From Kordia periserrulae (GTDB lineage Bacteria; Bacteroidota; Bacteroidia; Flavobacteriales; Flavobacteriaceae), in assembly GCF_003054265.1 (NCBI RefSeq), contig NZ_QBKT01000003.1, forward strand, positions 1 to 64,000: a DNA stretch of 64,000 nucleotides, in the 5' to 3' direction. The notes beneath the pieces were generated by a model. It was given only the letters and a program-made list of their open reading frames with translations. It was not told where the DNA came from and did no database searches. Position numbers and translations under genes: made by a program. Position 1 is the stretch's first letter. Each line of letters opens with the position of its first letter. Shown here in pieces: positions 16,536 through 26,145 of the stretch.

Positions 16536-17606
16536 ATGAAAAACGTTTTTTTAGAATCGCATAATATTAAGAACTTGCATTTTGGCTTTGGGCAATTCAA
16601 TTATCATTTGATAAAAGGTTTGTACGAAGCACAAATTGACGATTTTAAACTAACGCTTCACGCGAAAGATATCGGCAAACTCAAAGACGAATTCGGAGCG
16701 TATTTCGACTATAAAAAGTATCAATCTTTTCGTCGCTATCCGTTGTTGCGTATTCGTGAAAAATACGATTTGTGGCATTCGCTCAATCAAAACATAAAGA
16801 TTGAACCCTATCACGATATTCCGTACTTGTTGACGGTACATGATGTGAATTTTATCGAAGAAGAATCGAGCGACATGAACCACGAGCGCAATGTCCGTTT
16901 TCGTGAAAAACTCGAACGAAGCAGCGCGATTACCTATATTTCCAACTTTGCAAAACAATCGACTCATCAATATTTTGACGTTCCGAATGTGCCAGAATAC
17001 GTGATTTACAACGGAAATCCGATTCGTGAAGTGACGCTTCCTGAAAACTATCAGCCGAAATTGGTTTCCGACAAACCGTATTTGTTTAGCATAGGTGAAT
17101 TTACACCGCGAAAAAATTTTCACACTTTAGTGGAAATGTTGGCCTTGTTGCCCGATTATAATTTGATTCTTTCCGGAAATAACAATACCGAATACGCCAA
17201 TGGAAAATTGGCAGAAACCATTCAAAAATACAATCTGCAAAAGCGTGTCATCATCACGGGAAAAATTGGCGATTTGGAAAAGCAATATTACTTACAAAAC
17301 TGTACGGCATTTGTATTTCCGTCGCTGCGAGAAGGTTTTGGAATTCCACCAATAGAAGCCATGCGATTTGGAAAACCAGTGTTTTTATCCAACAAAACAT
17401 CCTTACCTGAAATTGGTGGCGAGCATGCGTTTTTTTGGGATACCTATGATGCAGAATATATGGCAACCGTTTTTGAAAATGGAATGCATACGTTTGAAAC
17501 CAATAAACAATCTTACGAAAGTGCGTACATTCAACGTGCCAAAAGCTTTGATTGGAACGAAACTGCCAAGAAATATGCGGAAGTGTATAGGGAATTGCTT
17601 TTTTAG
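16536..17606 (+). CDS. Family 4 (GT-B) glycosyltransferase
   Basis: 356 residues. The C-terminal donor-binding half shows FSIGEFTPRKNFHTLVEML and FPSLREGFGIPPIEAMRFGKPV with the E-x7-E motif of GT4 retaining enzymes. The N-terminal half has HDVNF and SAITYISNFAKQ (acceptor domain). Cotranscribed with the GT2 gene at 15779. Donor sugar not predictable; mannosyl or glucosyl transfer to a core or O-chain is typical. Confidence 0.9.
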   Translation: MKNVFLESHNIKNLHFGFGQFNYHLIKGLYEAQIDDFKLTLHAKDIGKLKDEFGAYFDYKKYQSFRRYPLLRIREKYDLWHSLNQNIKIEPYHDIPYLLTVHDVNFIEEESSDMNHERNVRFREKLERSSAITYISNFAKQSTHQYFDVPNVPEYVIYNGNPIREVTLPENYQPKLVSDKPYLFSIGEFTPRKNFHTLVEMLALLPDYNLILSGNNNTEYANGKLAETIQKYNLQKRVIITGKIGDLEKQYYLQNCTAFVFPSLREGFGIPPIEAMRFGKPVFLSNKTSLPEIGGEHAFFWDTYDAEYMATVFENGMHTFETNKQSYESAYIQRAKSFDWNETAKKYAEVYRELLF

Positions 17607-17759
17607 GTGTTCACTTCGGCAAGTTTAGTGTAGAGTATTTGATATTTTTGTATTGTATCCTGCGTCCTAAATCTTGACTCTTGAATCTTGATTCAAAAAA
17701 AACACACGCAACCTTTTTTAAAATTAAACATCTAAGTAATAGATTTAAAACTGTATTTT

Positions 17760-18353
17760 ATGAAAAAATTTGTATTGAGTTTAGTTGTTTTGATAACTTT
17801 TTTAGCCTGTAGTGTAGATGATGTAGGATCTGATTTAACTCAACAAGCAGCTAACAATCAGACGGAACCAGAATGTGTGATAGATGTCACTACCACACCC
17901 GACATCATGGGAACCACTTGGGAACGTACCAGTTTTGTTATTGAAAGTCCAATAGACGGGAACAATGACGGCGTGTATTCCACAGAATTAGAAGATGAAT
18001 ATAACTGTCAGGCAGATCCCTTAGTGTTTGGGACAGATTTTAGAACAAAAGATCCGACTTTGAATAATGTAATGTTTCAAGTAATGGATGACGGAAATGG
18101 AAATCTTTCGCAACTAATCAATTGTTTGATTGGCGATGGTTTATTGATAAACTATACGCAAGACGGCAATACGATAAATTACTGTTTTAATGGTAACTTG
18201 CTTTTTTCAGGAACACTTTCTGATGACAATCAATCATTGACATTCAATTTTCCTTTTCAAGGTTTCTTTTTTCCAAACAACCCAATTCTCCAGCCAGATG
18301 GAAGTACTGTAGATTATCAAGGTGGTGCTATTCTAACGTATACACGTCAGTAG
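17760..18353 (+). CDS. Lipoprotein of unknown function
   Basis: 197 residues. The start MKKFVLSLVVLITFLAC is a lipoprotein signal with the lipobox Cys, followed by SVDDVGSD. The mature part is acidic and beta-rich, with repeated Asn/Asp turns (PIDGNNDGVYSTELEDEYNC, LSDDNQSLTFNF), and has Cys residues that could pair. I do not recognise a family. It is monocistronic and ends at a strong bidirectional terminator. Confidence 0.75.
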   Translation: MKKFVLSLVVLITFLACSVDDVGSDLTQQAANNQTEPECVIDVTTTPDIMGTTWERTSFVIESPIDGNNDGVYSTELEDEYNCQADPLVFGTDFRTKDPTLNNVMFQVMDDGNGNLSQLINCLIGDGLLINYTQDGNTINYCFNGNLLFSGTLSDDNQSLTFNFPFQGFFFPNNPILQPDGSTVDYQGGAILTYTRQ

Positions 18354-18400
18354 TTTAGCGAGAAAAAAATATCATAAATCAATTATTTAGTTTTTAGAGT

Positions 18401-18445
18401 AAAAGAGGTTTTTTAGAAGATTGAAATTTTCTAAAAGCCTCTTTT
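18401..18445. terminator. Bidirectional terminator
   Basis: Arms AAAAGAGG(T/C)TTTTAGAA and its complement, about 16 paired bases with one mismatch and one bulge, with A run before and T run after. It serves the forward lipoprotein gene (stop 18353) and the reverse gene whose stop is at 18446. Confidence 0.8.
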
Positions 18446-19396
18446 TTATAATTCAAAAATCGGTTGTACCCAATTTTCTATTTTGTATTTGGAAAGAATC
18501 TTCTCGTCGATTTCCATGTAGGGAGAAGTCACGAAATTCTCAGGAATTTCAATAGCATGTTCATCAACCACAAGAATGTTTTGCGGATGGTAAAAATCAT
18601 AATTCACAATGTCTTTATTGGTGGTGATGAGTTTTTTACGATGTCCCAAGGCTTCAAAGATGCGGAAGGATAAACCAACTTGCTCGGTGCGTTGAATTTC
18701 CACAATAATCTTAGCTTTTTGAATCAGTTGTGACACTTCTTGAATGGATTTTTGCGTCGTGATGATTTCTACATAGTCTGCAGGCATTTCGCTTCCGTTG
18801 TAAACTTGAATGTTATAACTCCAATCGTTCTTTTTCAAGTATTTTGCGAGATTTTCAAGCAGTGGAAAACGGTAATCGTTGGTAGAAATATTAAAAAATT
18901 GATAGTCAAATTGCGCGTGATTGCTTTCTTCAAAAATATAATTCGTCAAAAATTCTAAATTGTATTTCTCTGCATCCAATCGGTCGTAACTGTATATTTT
19001 ATCAAACATCGGAATAATATCCACTTTTCGCGGAAAGCGACGCGTGCTATCATAATAATAGGCAATAAATTGTTCTGTGTGATTCTTTATGAATTGCAAA
19101 ACAGCATCCGACAACATATCTGGGCGAATGATGAAAACCATGTCTTGCATTGCCAATTCACGAACCGAAGCTTTGATACGGTCAGAAACAAAGGTCTTTT
19201 TTAAGTTCTTTCCTAAGAATAATTTCGAGAAAAAATTTTGTGCTTTGTGAAACGCATTTTTATACTGAAACGCAGGTTTGTCCAAATATAAAATGGACGC
19301 TTCTACGTTTGGATACTGTTGCAAAGCCTTGTGAATATGCGCTGTGTACCCAAAGGCAAAAGGTGCGATGACGAGTATTTTTTTTGGCGATTTCAA
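18446..19396 (-). CDS. CgeB/RfaS-like glycosyltransferase-type protein
   Basis: 316 residues. It starts ILVIAPFAFGYTAHIHKAL like a GT-B N-terminal domain. The C-terminal VGLSFRIFEALGHRKKLITTN resembles the donor-site region of CgeB-type and LPS-core RfaS-type proteins. No transmembrane segment. It directly follows the methyltransferase gene (6-nt gap) and is probably translated from the same mRNA. Sugar transfer is inferred from the fold and the neighbourhood. Confidence 0.65.
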   Translation of the reverse strand: MKSPKKILVIAPFAFGYTAHIHKALQQYPNVEASILYLDKPAFQYKNAFHKAQNFFSKLFLGKNLKKTFVSDRIKASVRELAMQDMVFIIRPDMLSDAVLQFIKNHTEQFIAYYYDSTRRFPRKVDIIPMFDKIYSYDRLDAEKYNLEFLTNYIFEESNHAQFDYQFFNISTNDYRFPLLENLAKYLKKNDWSYNIQVYNGSEMPADYVEIITTQKSIQEVSQLIQKAKIIVEIQRTEQVGLSFRIFEALGHRKKLITTNKDIVNYDFYHPQNILVVDEHAIEIPENFVTSPYMEIDEKILSKYKIENWVQPIFEL

Positions 19397-19402
19397 AAGT
19401 AA

Positions 19403-19999
19403 TTACACAACAATTCCCAATCCGTTGCAATGTGGATAATTGTACACGTGTTTTCCTGTCGCTTTCGCAATGTCAATCACAGCTCTGCGCACTTCTGGGA
19501 AACTTTCGGTATCGTGAAAAATAGTGCATTCGCTGTGTTGCGCTGCCCACAAACCACATTCGTAGGTTTCTTTGTAATTATGGACAATATCTACATGCGA
19601 AAAGTTGTATTGTTTGTCATCTTTGGCAATCCAATCGCGGTAATCGGATTTAATGAGTTCAATATTTTTATAGTCTGCTAAAGACGCTTTGGTAGCTTCG
19701 TAATGGTCGCCTTTATGGTCGGTATGTTCGTCTCCGATAAAAATATCAATTCCTTTTACTTCTTTAAAAAAGTTAGAAAAAACGACCGCAGAATAGCCAA
19801 ATTCTACACCAAATTCAATACAAGAATCGCGACCGATGTTGAAACGTTCTAAAATATCTTCAATAATCAATTCCAGTCCTTCCCAAGCCGTCACCATTTC
19901 TTTGATGTTTGCTGGTTTCGTCTTTTTGATAGGTTCGTAGGTTTCTATCGGCAACCTTTTATGTAAAAGGTATTTCTTAAATCGTGAGCGAAGTCCCAT
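19403..19999 (-). CDS. Class I SAM methyltransferase-like protein (Methyltransf_24 type)
   Basis: 198 residues. The motif I region is CIEFGVEFGYSAVVF, the second strand is VKGIDIFIGDEH, and later DIVHNYKETYECGLWAA and CTIFHDTESFPEV resemble the Methyltransf_24 fold, in which an Asp near the end of strand 4 binds the acceptor. Probably modifies a sugar or lipid of the surface glycan. First gene of a two-gene operon with 18446. Confidence 0.65.
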   Translation of the reverse strand: MGLRSRFKKYLLHKRLPIETYEPIKKTKPANIKEMVTAWEGLELIIEDILERFNIGRDSCIEFGVEFGYSAVVFSNFFKEVKGIDIFIGDEHTDHKGDHYEATKASLADYKNIELIKSDYRDWIAKDDKQYNFSHVDIVHNYKETYECGLWAAQHSECTIFHDTESFPEVRRAVIDIAKATGKHVYNYPHCNGLGIVV

Positions 20000-20019
20000 A
20001 ATTGTAATTTGTGTTTTCG

Positions 20020-20027
20020 CAAAAGTA
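20020..20027 (-). promoter_or_regulatory. -7 box (TACTTTTG) for the methyltransferase operon
   Basis: Perfect TAnnTTTG match 20 nt before the ATG at 19999. Confidence 0.5.
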
Positions 20028-20049
20028 TAAAATTCAACCTAAAATTATG

Positions 20050-20057
20050 TAGTTTTG
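20050..20057 (+). promoter_or_regulatory. -7 box (TAGTTTTG) for the GT2-tsaC operon
   Basis: Perfect TAnnTTTG match 16 nt before the ATG at 20074; divergent from the box at 20020-20027. Confidence 0.5.
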
Positions 20058-20073
20058 TGTAATTACTCTACTT

Positions 20074-20982
20074 ATGAAGGATATTTCCATAGTTATCATC
20101 AATTACAATACGGCAAAATATACGTTGGAATGTATTGATTCCGTTGTAAAACACACCAATACTTCGCTATCGTACGAAATTGTGGTGGTGGATAATAATT
20201 CCAAGCCAGCCGATTTTGCACATTTGAAAAATAACTTCCCAAAACAAGCTGGAATTTCCTTGCATCGAAGTGTTATCAATACAGGTTTTGGTGGCGGAAA
20301 TATGTTTGGTGCGCAATTTACCAATGGAAAGTATGTGTTGTTTTTGAATAATGACGCAATGTTGCTTAACGATGGTTTGTCAATTTTGTTTGATTATATG
20401 GAAAAGCATCCCGAAGTAGGCGTTACCACAGCACAAAATTACGATGAACATAATAAGCACGTGATTTCGTTTGACCACGATAAAGGCATTCGGAAATTAG
20501 TATTAGGAAGAAGCTTTTTAGAGAAGAATTGGTCAAAACAATTTCCAAAACGAAAAAAAGAATATACGGAGCCTGTAATCGTAAATTTTGTCAACGGCGC
20601 GTTTATGTTTTTTAGACGTGAAGCTTTTGAAAAAGTAGGCGGATTTGACACAAATATTTTTCTCTATTTTGAAGAAATGGACATCTGTTTCCGTTTGCGA
20701 AAAGCAGGCTACACTAGTGTTTTAGTACCTGAAGCAAAAATTTTACACTATCAAGGTGTGAGTACGGGCGTTTCCAAAGCGATAAGCAAAGAAGGCATGA
20801 TTTCACATTTGTATGTGATAAAAAAAAATTATTCATACCTAAAATATCTCTTTATTCGTGCGTATTTTTGTCTAAGCTTTCTCGTAAAACCAAAAAAGTG
20901 GTTTATGCTTTCGTTGGTTTGGAAAGGCGCACATTTATCAAAATCATTAAAACAACAACAGCAAATTCGATTTGATTCATGA
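20074..20982 (+). CDS. Family 2 glycosyltransferase, rhamnosyltransferase-like
   Basis: 302 residues. DISIVIINYNTAKYTLECI, VVVDNNSKP, NTGFGGGNMFG, FLNNDAML (DxD equivalent) and NGAFMFFRREAFEKVGGFD...FEEMDICFRLRKAGY are the complete set of landmarks of rhamnosyltransferase-type GT2 enzymes (WbbL/RfbF group). C-terminal hydrophobic stretches near residues 255-285 may tether it to the membrane. The last four bases overlap the start of tsaC (ATGA), so translation is coupled. Confidence 0.9.
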   Translation: MKDISIVIINYNTAKYTLECIDSVVKHTNTSLSYEIVVVDNNSKPADFAHLKNNFPKQAGISLHRSVINTGFGGGNMFGAQFTNGKYVLFLNNDAMLLNDGLSILFDYMEKHPEVGVTTAQNYDEHNKHVISFDHDKGIRKLVLGRSFLEKNWSKQFPKRKKEYTEPVIVNFVNGAFMFFRREAFEKVGGFDTNIFLYFEEMDICFRLRKAGYTSVLVPEAKILHYQGVSTGVSKAISKEGMISHLYVIKKNYSYLKYLFIRAYFCLSFLVKPKKWFMLSLVWKGAHLSKSLKQQQQIRFDS

Positions 20983-21539
20983 ACGAAGAAATTGAAAAAA
21001 CCTTAGCACAATTACAGTTGGGAAACACTGTTTTATACCCAACAGATACGGTTTGGGGATTGGGTTGCGATGCTACAAATCCGGAAGCCGTTCAAAAAAT
21101 TTACAATTTAAAAAATAGGGAAGAAAGCAAAGCGCTGATTTGTTTGGTAAGCGATACGCGTATGCTTGAACGTTTTATTGAAGAGATTCCCGAAATTGCG
21201 TACGATTTGCTAGAAGCTGTAGACAAACCAACGACGATTATTTATGATAATCCTGTCGGAATTGCTAAAAACTTAGTTGCTGCGGACAATACACTTGCCA
21301 TTCGTATTCCTGATGATGAATTTTGTCAAAAATTGTTACGTAAATTCAAACGTCCAATTGTGTCTACTTCGGCAAATATTAGTGGACAACCAACGCCAAA
21401 AAGCTTTGACGAAATCAGCAATGATATCAAAAACGGCGTAGATTATATTGTGAATTTGAAAGATGACAAAAAAGCGGCAAAACCGTCTACTATCATACAA
21501 TTGCGTTCCAACGGAGAAATTAAGATTATTAGGAAGTAA
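20979..21539 (+). CDS. tsaC: L-threonylcarbamoyladenylate synthase (TsaC/Sua5/YrdC)
   Basis: 186 residues, the length of the short TsaC form without a Sua5 domain. It makes threonylcarbamoyl-AMP for the t6A37 modification of ANN-decoding tRNAs. LYPTDTVWGLGCDA, the KNREESKAL substrate motif and PIVSTSANISGQPTP are characteristic. It overlaps the upstream glycosyltransferase by four bases; the pairing with a surface-glycan gene seems to be a matter of operon history. Confidence 0.93.
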   Translation: MNEEIEKTLAQLQLGNTVLYPTDTVWGLGCDATNPEAVQKIYNLKNREESKALICLVSDTRMLERFIEEIPEIAYDLLEAVDKPTTIIYDNPVGIAKNLVAADNTLAIRIPDDEFCQKLLRKFKRPIVSTSANISGQPTPKSFDEISNDIKNGVDYIVNLKDDKKAAKPSTIIQLRSNGEIKIIRK

Positions 21540-21612
21540 TTGATGTACGATTGTCGATTTTTGATTTACGATTTACGATTGTCGATTATTGATTTGCGAT
21601 TGATGATTTTTT
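21540..21612. repeat. Dispersed intergenic repeat, copy A
   Basis: Begins TTGATGTACGATTGT and contains short permutations of GATTTACGATT/GATTGTCGATT. The first ~36 nt match the reverse complement of the tandem repeat at 31563-31820 with about two mismatches. The following 21615-21655 is an AACACC-type tract similar to the complement of 31498-31530. Confidence 0.7.
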
Positions 21613-21649
21613 AAAAAACACCCAATACCCAAAACCTAACACCTAACAC

Positions 21650-22222
21650 CTAAGAAACATCATACACGCCAATTTTCCAATAGGTTTTCTCGTTTTCGGT
21701 GGTGACTGTGGTAAAATCTAGTTGTTTGAGTTTGTCAAAATATTCCCAGCAGCCAATACCTTCGCGGTAAATAGAAACGATTAAAATTCCGTTGTCGGTC
21801 AAATGCGCTAACATTCTGTCCAGCACATTTTGCTTCTCAGATTCGTGCACATAATAAAACGCTTCGTTAAAAATAATCACGTCAAATTTCTGACTTGGTG
21901 TAAAACTGTGAATATCTGCCGTCACAAATTCCGATTTCGGAAAGTTTCTCGCTTTTGCTTTTTGAATGGAAACTTCAGAAAAATCGACGCCCATAAAATA
22001 ACTGAAAATTTTAGCGTCTAAATATTCGTTCAACACACCTTCGCCTGCGCCTAAATCCAAAATACTTGGTTGTTTTTTTCCATACGATTGTATAAATTTT
22101 ATAATCGTTCCGTAGCGTTCTGCTTCAATCGGATTGCGCAAATTGTCCCAGCGACCTTTTCGGTATTGCTTGTTCCAGCGTTGTTTTCGGCGCCAATTAT
22201 GAAATTTATCTAGTAGATTCAT
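21650..22222 (-). CDS. Class I SAM-dependent methyltransferase
   Basis: 190 residues. It starts with a basic segment (KFHNWRRKQRWNKQYRKG), followed by motif I ILDLGAGEGVLNEYL and FDVIIFNEAFYYVHESE of a Methyltransf_11/25 domain. Its start overlaps the 3' end of the GT9 gene by 17 bp, so it is translationally coupled to LPS heptosyltransferase-type transfer and probably methylates a glycan or lipid. Specificity unknown. Confidence 0.8.
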   Translation of the reverse strand: MNLLDKFHNWRRKQRWNKQYRKGRWDNLRNPIEAERYGTIIKFIQSYGKKQPSILDLGAGEGVLNEYLDAKIFSYFMGVDFSEVSIQKAKARNFPKSEFVTADIHSFTPSQKFDVIIFNEAFYYVHESEKQNVLDRMLAHLTDNGILIVSIYREGIGCWEYFDKLKQLDFTTVTTENEKTYWKIGVYDVS

Positions 22223-23288
22223 GCGATTTTTTTGAGTGTAATTTTAAAAACTTTTCCAACTTCGGAATAATCATTTCTGGCGTCAACTGTTTGTATAATG
22301 TGTGTGGATTTTCCTCAATTTTCTTACGTTCCTCGAATGTAAAAGTATCAAATAAATCTGGTTTTTCTTCTAATAAATGAATGGATTCGTGCAATTTTCC
22401 ATCTTCAAAACTCGCCCAATGATCTTTGTTGACATACGGTGAAAATATGGTAAACGTTGGCTTTTGTAAAGCTTTGGCAATATGCACAATACCACCTTCG
22501 TTCGCAATCATCAAATCACAGGCATTCATCAGTCGGATAAAACCGCGAATACTGTCTTCATAAATGTCTAAAATGATACTTTCTTTGTGTTGACAAAGCG
22601 CATAAATTTTATCCGCTTCCACTTTTTGATGCGGCGCATAGTTAAACAACAAATGCACCTTGTAGTTGGACGCTACATAATCCACAATCTCAGCAATATA
22701 TTCATACGGCATCGACTTTTGCGGTGTACTTCCCAAAATTCCCAGCATAATGACAGGATTTGAATAGGCATCTAACTTTGGATATGCTTTTTCTTCTTCG
22801 CGAAGTGTGATTTTAGGTTCGTAATCTGGGTTTTCTAGCGGAAAAACACTTGTAATCAAGTTGATTCTATCTTCAATCGCTTTTCCACAATTCTGTGTTT
22901 TTTCGTCCAACAAATTGATAGGATGCGAGTAGAAGGGAAGTGGTAATTTTTTATGTTTTCGTTTATTTCCGATGCGATACTTGGCTTTTGAAAAATAGCA
23001 AATTAGGCGACTTTGCAATTTGGAATACGGATCAAAAATAATGTCGTAACGCTCTTTCCGAACTTTGCGAATCATTTTGATGAGGTTCGGAATCTTCTTC
23101 AATTCCTTTTCATTAATCGGAATAATCCTGTCAATATTCGGATTATTTTCTAAAACGCCATTCGTAAAATCGTACGCCATAAAATCCACGCGACTTTCGG
23201 GAAATAGTTTTTTAATATTATTGGCAATCACAGAACTAATCAGCACATCTCCAATACGTTTGTTCTGTATAATTAATATTTTTTTCAT
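22206..23288 (-). CDS. Family 9 glycosyltransferase (LPS heptosyltransferase-like)
   Basis: 360 residues with GT-B fold. ILIIQNKRIGDVLISSVI at the N-terminus and CDLMIANEGGIVHIAKALQKPTFTIFSPY (donor-site region) are typical of the WaaC/WaaF/RfaF heptosyltransferase family. It would build the LPS core at the inner leaflet. First gene of a pair with the methyltransferase at 21650. Confidence 0.9.
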   Translation of the reverse strand: MKKILIIQNKRIGDVLISSVIANNIKKLFPESRVDFMAYDFTNGVLENNPNIDRIIPINEKELKKIPNLIKMIRKVRKERYDIIFDPYSKLQSRLICYFSKAKYRIGNKRKHKKLPLPFYSHPINLLDEKTQNCGKAIEDRINLITSVFPLENPDYEPKITLREEEKAYPKLDAYSNPVIMLGILGSTPQKSMPYEYIAEIVDYVASNYKVHLLFNYAPHQKVEADKIYALCQHKESIILDIYEDSIRGFIRLMNACDLMIANEGGIVHIAKALQKPTFTIFSPYVNKDHWASFEDGKLHESIHLLEEKPDLFDTFTFEERKKIEENPHTLYKQLTPEMIIPKLEKFLKLHSKKSHESTR

Positions 23289-23444
23289 GAATGTAATAAT
23301 TGCATCTAGGCGTTGCGTGCAAAATATTATTTTTTCGGCTGTTCTTAAAATTTTACTTCAGGTATTTGTCTAAATAAAAACTGCTTTTCACTCATTCTTC
23401 CTTGTCATGCGATAAAATAAGTCTGAATTTTGAGAAAAAAACCA

Positions 23445-24095
23445 ATGAACAAAATTCATTCTATTTTCATCGTCATATTTTTATTTACGATTGAAATACA
23501 TGCGCAACGATTAAAAACGGAAGACATACTAGACTTATCTGAAAAGTACTTGATTGAGTCAGTAGGAAAAGATTTGTTTACATATTTCAAACCCACAGAA
23601 AACATTTCATATTATCTACTTCCTGCAAACAGGCTTGGATATAAAAAATCAAAACTTCTAAAAAAAAATCACCGAATCAGAAAAAACTGGATTGGGATAT
23701 TGGTTTTTTGGCATTTTGACTATCCAAAAGTTGAAGGAGTTCGTTCTGGAGTTTGGGTTAAAATAAGTAAACAACAAAAATTGTACGAGCCTATTGAACT
23801 GGATTTTATTCCAAAATTTGTCTGGGAGAAAAGAGATTGCGATTTTATTACGGTTCAACAAGCTATTGAAATTGGAATTAAACATTTAACGCAAACAAAA
23901 TACGGTCGTGAGTTGCCTACACTTTCATTTGATGATAAGCGAAAAGAATATCTGTACACGATTGTTAATAAATTAACGAGTAAAAAAAATAGAAATGGAA
24001 AGGAATCAGGAATGGTTGAAATCCTTGAAATCAGTGCGCTAACTGGAAAAGTGTACGAACTAAGACATGGTTATCACGGAGTCTTAGTTCGATGA
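23445..24095 (+). CDS. Secreted protein of unknown function
   Basis: 216 residues from the ATG; the in-frame TTG at 23430 would only add five basic residues. Signal peptide MNKIHSIFIVIFLFTIEIHAQ. The mature part is basic and Lys/Tyr/Trp-rich (RIRKNWIGILVFWHFDYPKVEGVRSGVWVKI). It ends with a segment resembling PepSY-type strands (FDDKRKEYLYTIVNK...EILEISALTGKVYELRHGY). I assign no family. It stands alone between the LPS genes. Confidence 0.65.
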   Translation: MNKIHSIFIVIFLFTIEIHAQRLKTEDILDLSEKYLIESVGKDLFTYFKPTENISYYLLPANRLGYKKSKLLKKNHRIRKNWIGILVFWHFDYPKVEGVRSGVWVKISKQQKLYEPIELDFIPKFVWEKRDCDFITVQQAIEIGIKHLTQTKYGRELPTLSFDDKRKEYLYTIVNKLTSKKNRNGKESGMVEILEISALTGKVYELRHGYHGVLVR

Positions 24096-24232
24096 AAATT
24101 AGCTAGTGTATTGCGTTTTGGTCATTATAGTTTATGGTAAGTCATTATTTTTCAGAGAATGTATTTTTTAAAAATTAAAATCTGATTTTGAATAAAATAT
24201 ACAGCAAATTTATGTTAATCACGGTATTTCTA

Positions 24233-24240
24233 TATCTTTG
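24233..24240 (+). promoter_or_regulatory. -7 box (TATCTTTG) for the sugar kinase gene
   Basis: Perfect TAnnTTTG match 17 nt before the ATG at 24258. Confidence 0.5.
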
Positions 24241-24257
24241 AAAAATATCCCGAAACT

Positions 24258-25022
24258 ATGCAAACGGTACACATTCATCCCAACTATCAACATCAAAAAG
24301 CGGCTATTTTGCGTTGTATTCACGATTTTGAAACGGAAGGAGAATATGTTACGAAAGGTGAGCGAAATGTCATTAAATCGTTCGAATTGAATGAGGAAAC
24401 GATTAATGTTAAGTCGTTTCGTGTGCCAAAATTGTTCAATAGTTTTGTGTATAAGTTTTTGCGACCTTCCAAAGCGAAACGTTCATTTGAGTATGCTGAA
24501 AAATTATTGTCTTTTGGTATCAAAACGCCATTTCCGATTGCATATATTGAAAATCATGGCACTTTTGGTTTGAAGGAAAGTTATTATGTAAGCGCGCATA
24601 TTGACTATGATTTTGACTTTCGCGCGTTGATTCACGATCCGTTGTTTGAAAATCGTCGTTTTATTTTGGAACGATTTGCCGAATTCTGTTTTCAATTACA
24701 CGAAAATAACATCAATTTCTTAGACCATTCGCCAGGAAATACGTTGATTGTCAAGAACGGACAGGAATACGATTTTTACTTAATCGATTTAAACCGAATG
24801 CGCTTTGAACCGATGAATTTAGACAAACGCATGGAAAACTTGAAGCGTTTGTGGTTGTCCAAACTCATGATTCACATCATCAGCAAACGCTACGCCGAAC
24901 TCGCAAACGAAGAATTGCATGAAGTCCAGGATATTTTACTCAAGCACAGTCAGGCATTTAAGCGAAAAATCAATCGCAAGAAGTATTTAAAGAAAAAATA
25001 TTTGAAACGGAAACGAAGTTAG
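24258..25022 (+). CDS. LPS kinase, InaA/KdkA-like
   Basis: 254 residues. Protein-kinase-like fold of the lipopolysaccharide kinase (InaA/Kdo kinase) family: FLDHSPGNTLI corresponds to the catalytic loop (Asp and Asn) and FYLIDLNRMRFE to the metal-binding Asp (DFG-like). The C-terminus is very basic (KRKINRKKYLKKKYLKRKRS), suited to membrane association. In other organisms such enzymes phosphorylate Kdo or core heptose. Its placement at the end of a glycosyltransferase region supports an LPS core role. Confidence 0.82.
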   Translation: MQTVHIHPNYQHQKAAILRCIHDFETEGEYVTKGERNVIKSFELNEETINVKSFRVPKLFNSFVYKFLRPSKAKRSFEYAEKLLSFGIKTPFPIAYIENHGTFGLKESYYVSAHIDYDFDFRALIHDPLFENRRFILERFAEFCFQLHENNINFLDHSPGNTLIVKNGQEYDFYLIDLNRMRFEPMNLDKRMENLKRLWLSKLMIHIISKRYAELANEELHEVQDILLKHSQAFKRKINRKKYLKKKYLKRKRS

Positions 25023-25308
25023 ACACGCTTCGCTACGCTCAATTCAAAGATTTAAAAATTCAAGGATTCAAAGTTTGTTATTGAGACCATTTTTTCATGT
25101 TAAGATACGTTTTGTTACACAGAACATTCTTTTACAAATAACAAATAAGTTGATAGCTTTCAAATCTTCAATCAAAAAGTATGACTCTAGAAACTTTGCT
25201 TTTGACACGCTTTGTTTTGAATTTTTAGACTCTTATCATTTTAGGATAGTGTTTCAAAATATCTAAATATCTAAGAGTCTAACTATCTAAGAACAGTCTA
25301 GAAAAAAT

Positions 25309-26124
25309 CTACACCGCTACATCATGCTCACGCAAGGCGTCGTTTAAAGAAGTTTTTTTATTGGTACTTTCCTTACGTTTCCCAATGATTAACGCACATG
25401 GAACTTGGTATTCTCCCGCAGCAAACTTTTTCGTATAACTTCCTGGAATGACTACTGAACGCGCAGGAACTACGCCTTTTCGTTCTACAGGTTCATCACC
25501 CGTAACATCGATAATTTTGGTTGAAGCAGTTAAGACAACATTTGCGCCCAACACCGCTTCTTCTTCCACACGAACACCTTCTACCACAATACATCGTGAA
25601 CCAATAAAGGCATTGTCTTCAATAATGACAGGAGCAGCTTGCAAAGGTTCTAACACACCGCCAATTCCGACACCGCCAGATAAGTGTACATTTTTACCAA
25701 TTTGCGCACAACTTCCAACGGTTGCCCACGTATCTACCATCGTGCCTTCGTCTACATACGCGCCAATATTTACATAACTAGGCATCATAATCACACCTTT
25801 GGAAACATACGCTCCGTGACGTGCAATGGCATGTGGAACCACGCGAATTCCTTTTTCTTTGTAACCTTTTTTGAGTGGAATTTTATCGTGAAATTCAAAA
25901 ATTCCCGCTTCCAAGGTTTCCATTTTTTGGATAGGAAAGTACAATACAACTGCTTTTTTTACCCATTCGTTTACTTGCCAACCTTGTGCAGTTGGTTCAG
26001 CAACACGCAATGTTCCTGCGTCTAACAAGTCAATTACTTGTCGAATTGCGGCTTGTGTGTCGTCATTTTTTAACAAATCTCGGTTGTCCCAAGCGTTTTC
26101 AATGGTTTTTTGTAATGCAGTCAT
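25309..26124 (-). CDS. dapD: 2,3,4,5-tetrahydropyridine-2,6-dicarboxylate N-succinyltransferase
   Basis: 271 residues, the family's usual length. Left-handed beta-helix of hexapeptide repeats in the middle (IGAYVDEGTMVDTWATVG, GVGIGGVLEPL). It transfers succinyl from succinyl-CoA in the lysine/meso-diaminopimelate pathway. dapB is found at 49177, so the pathway genes are split on this chromosome. It has its own promoter and no cotranscribed neighbour. Confidence 0.96.
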   Translation of the reverse strand: MTALQKTIENAWDNRDLLKNDDTQAAIRQVIDLLDAGTLRVAEPTAQGWQVNEWVKKAVVLYFPIQKMETLEAGIFEFHDKIPLKKGYKEKGIRVVPHAIARHGAYVSKGVIMMPSYVNIGAYVDEGTMVDTWATVGSCAQIGKNVHLSGGVGIGGVLEPLQAAPVIIEDNAFIGSRCIVVEGVRVEEEAVLGANVVLTASTKIIDVTGDEPVERKGVVPARSVVIPGSYTKKFAAGEYQVPCALIIGKRKESTNKKTSLNDALREHDVAV

Positions 26125-26145
26125 ATTTTAAATTATTTTGAGACA

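Noticed and set aside
25075-25266. Forward ORF of 63 codons between the LPS kinase gene and dapD
   Set aside because: No recognised motif, no promoter box or leader pattern, and AT-rich repeat-like surroundings; regarded as chance.
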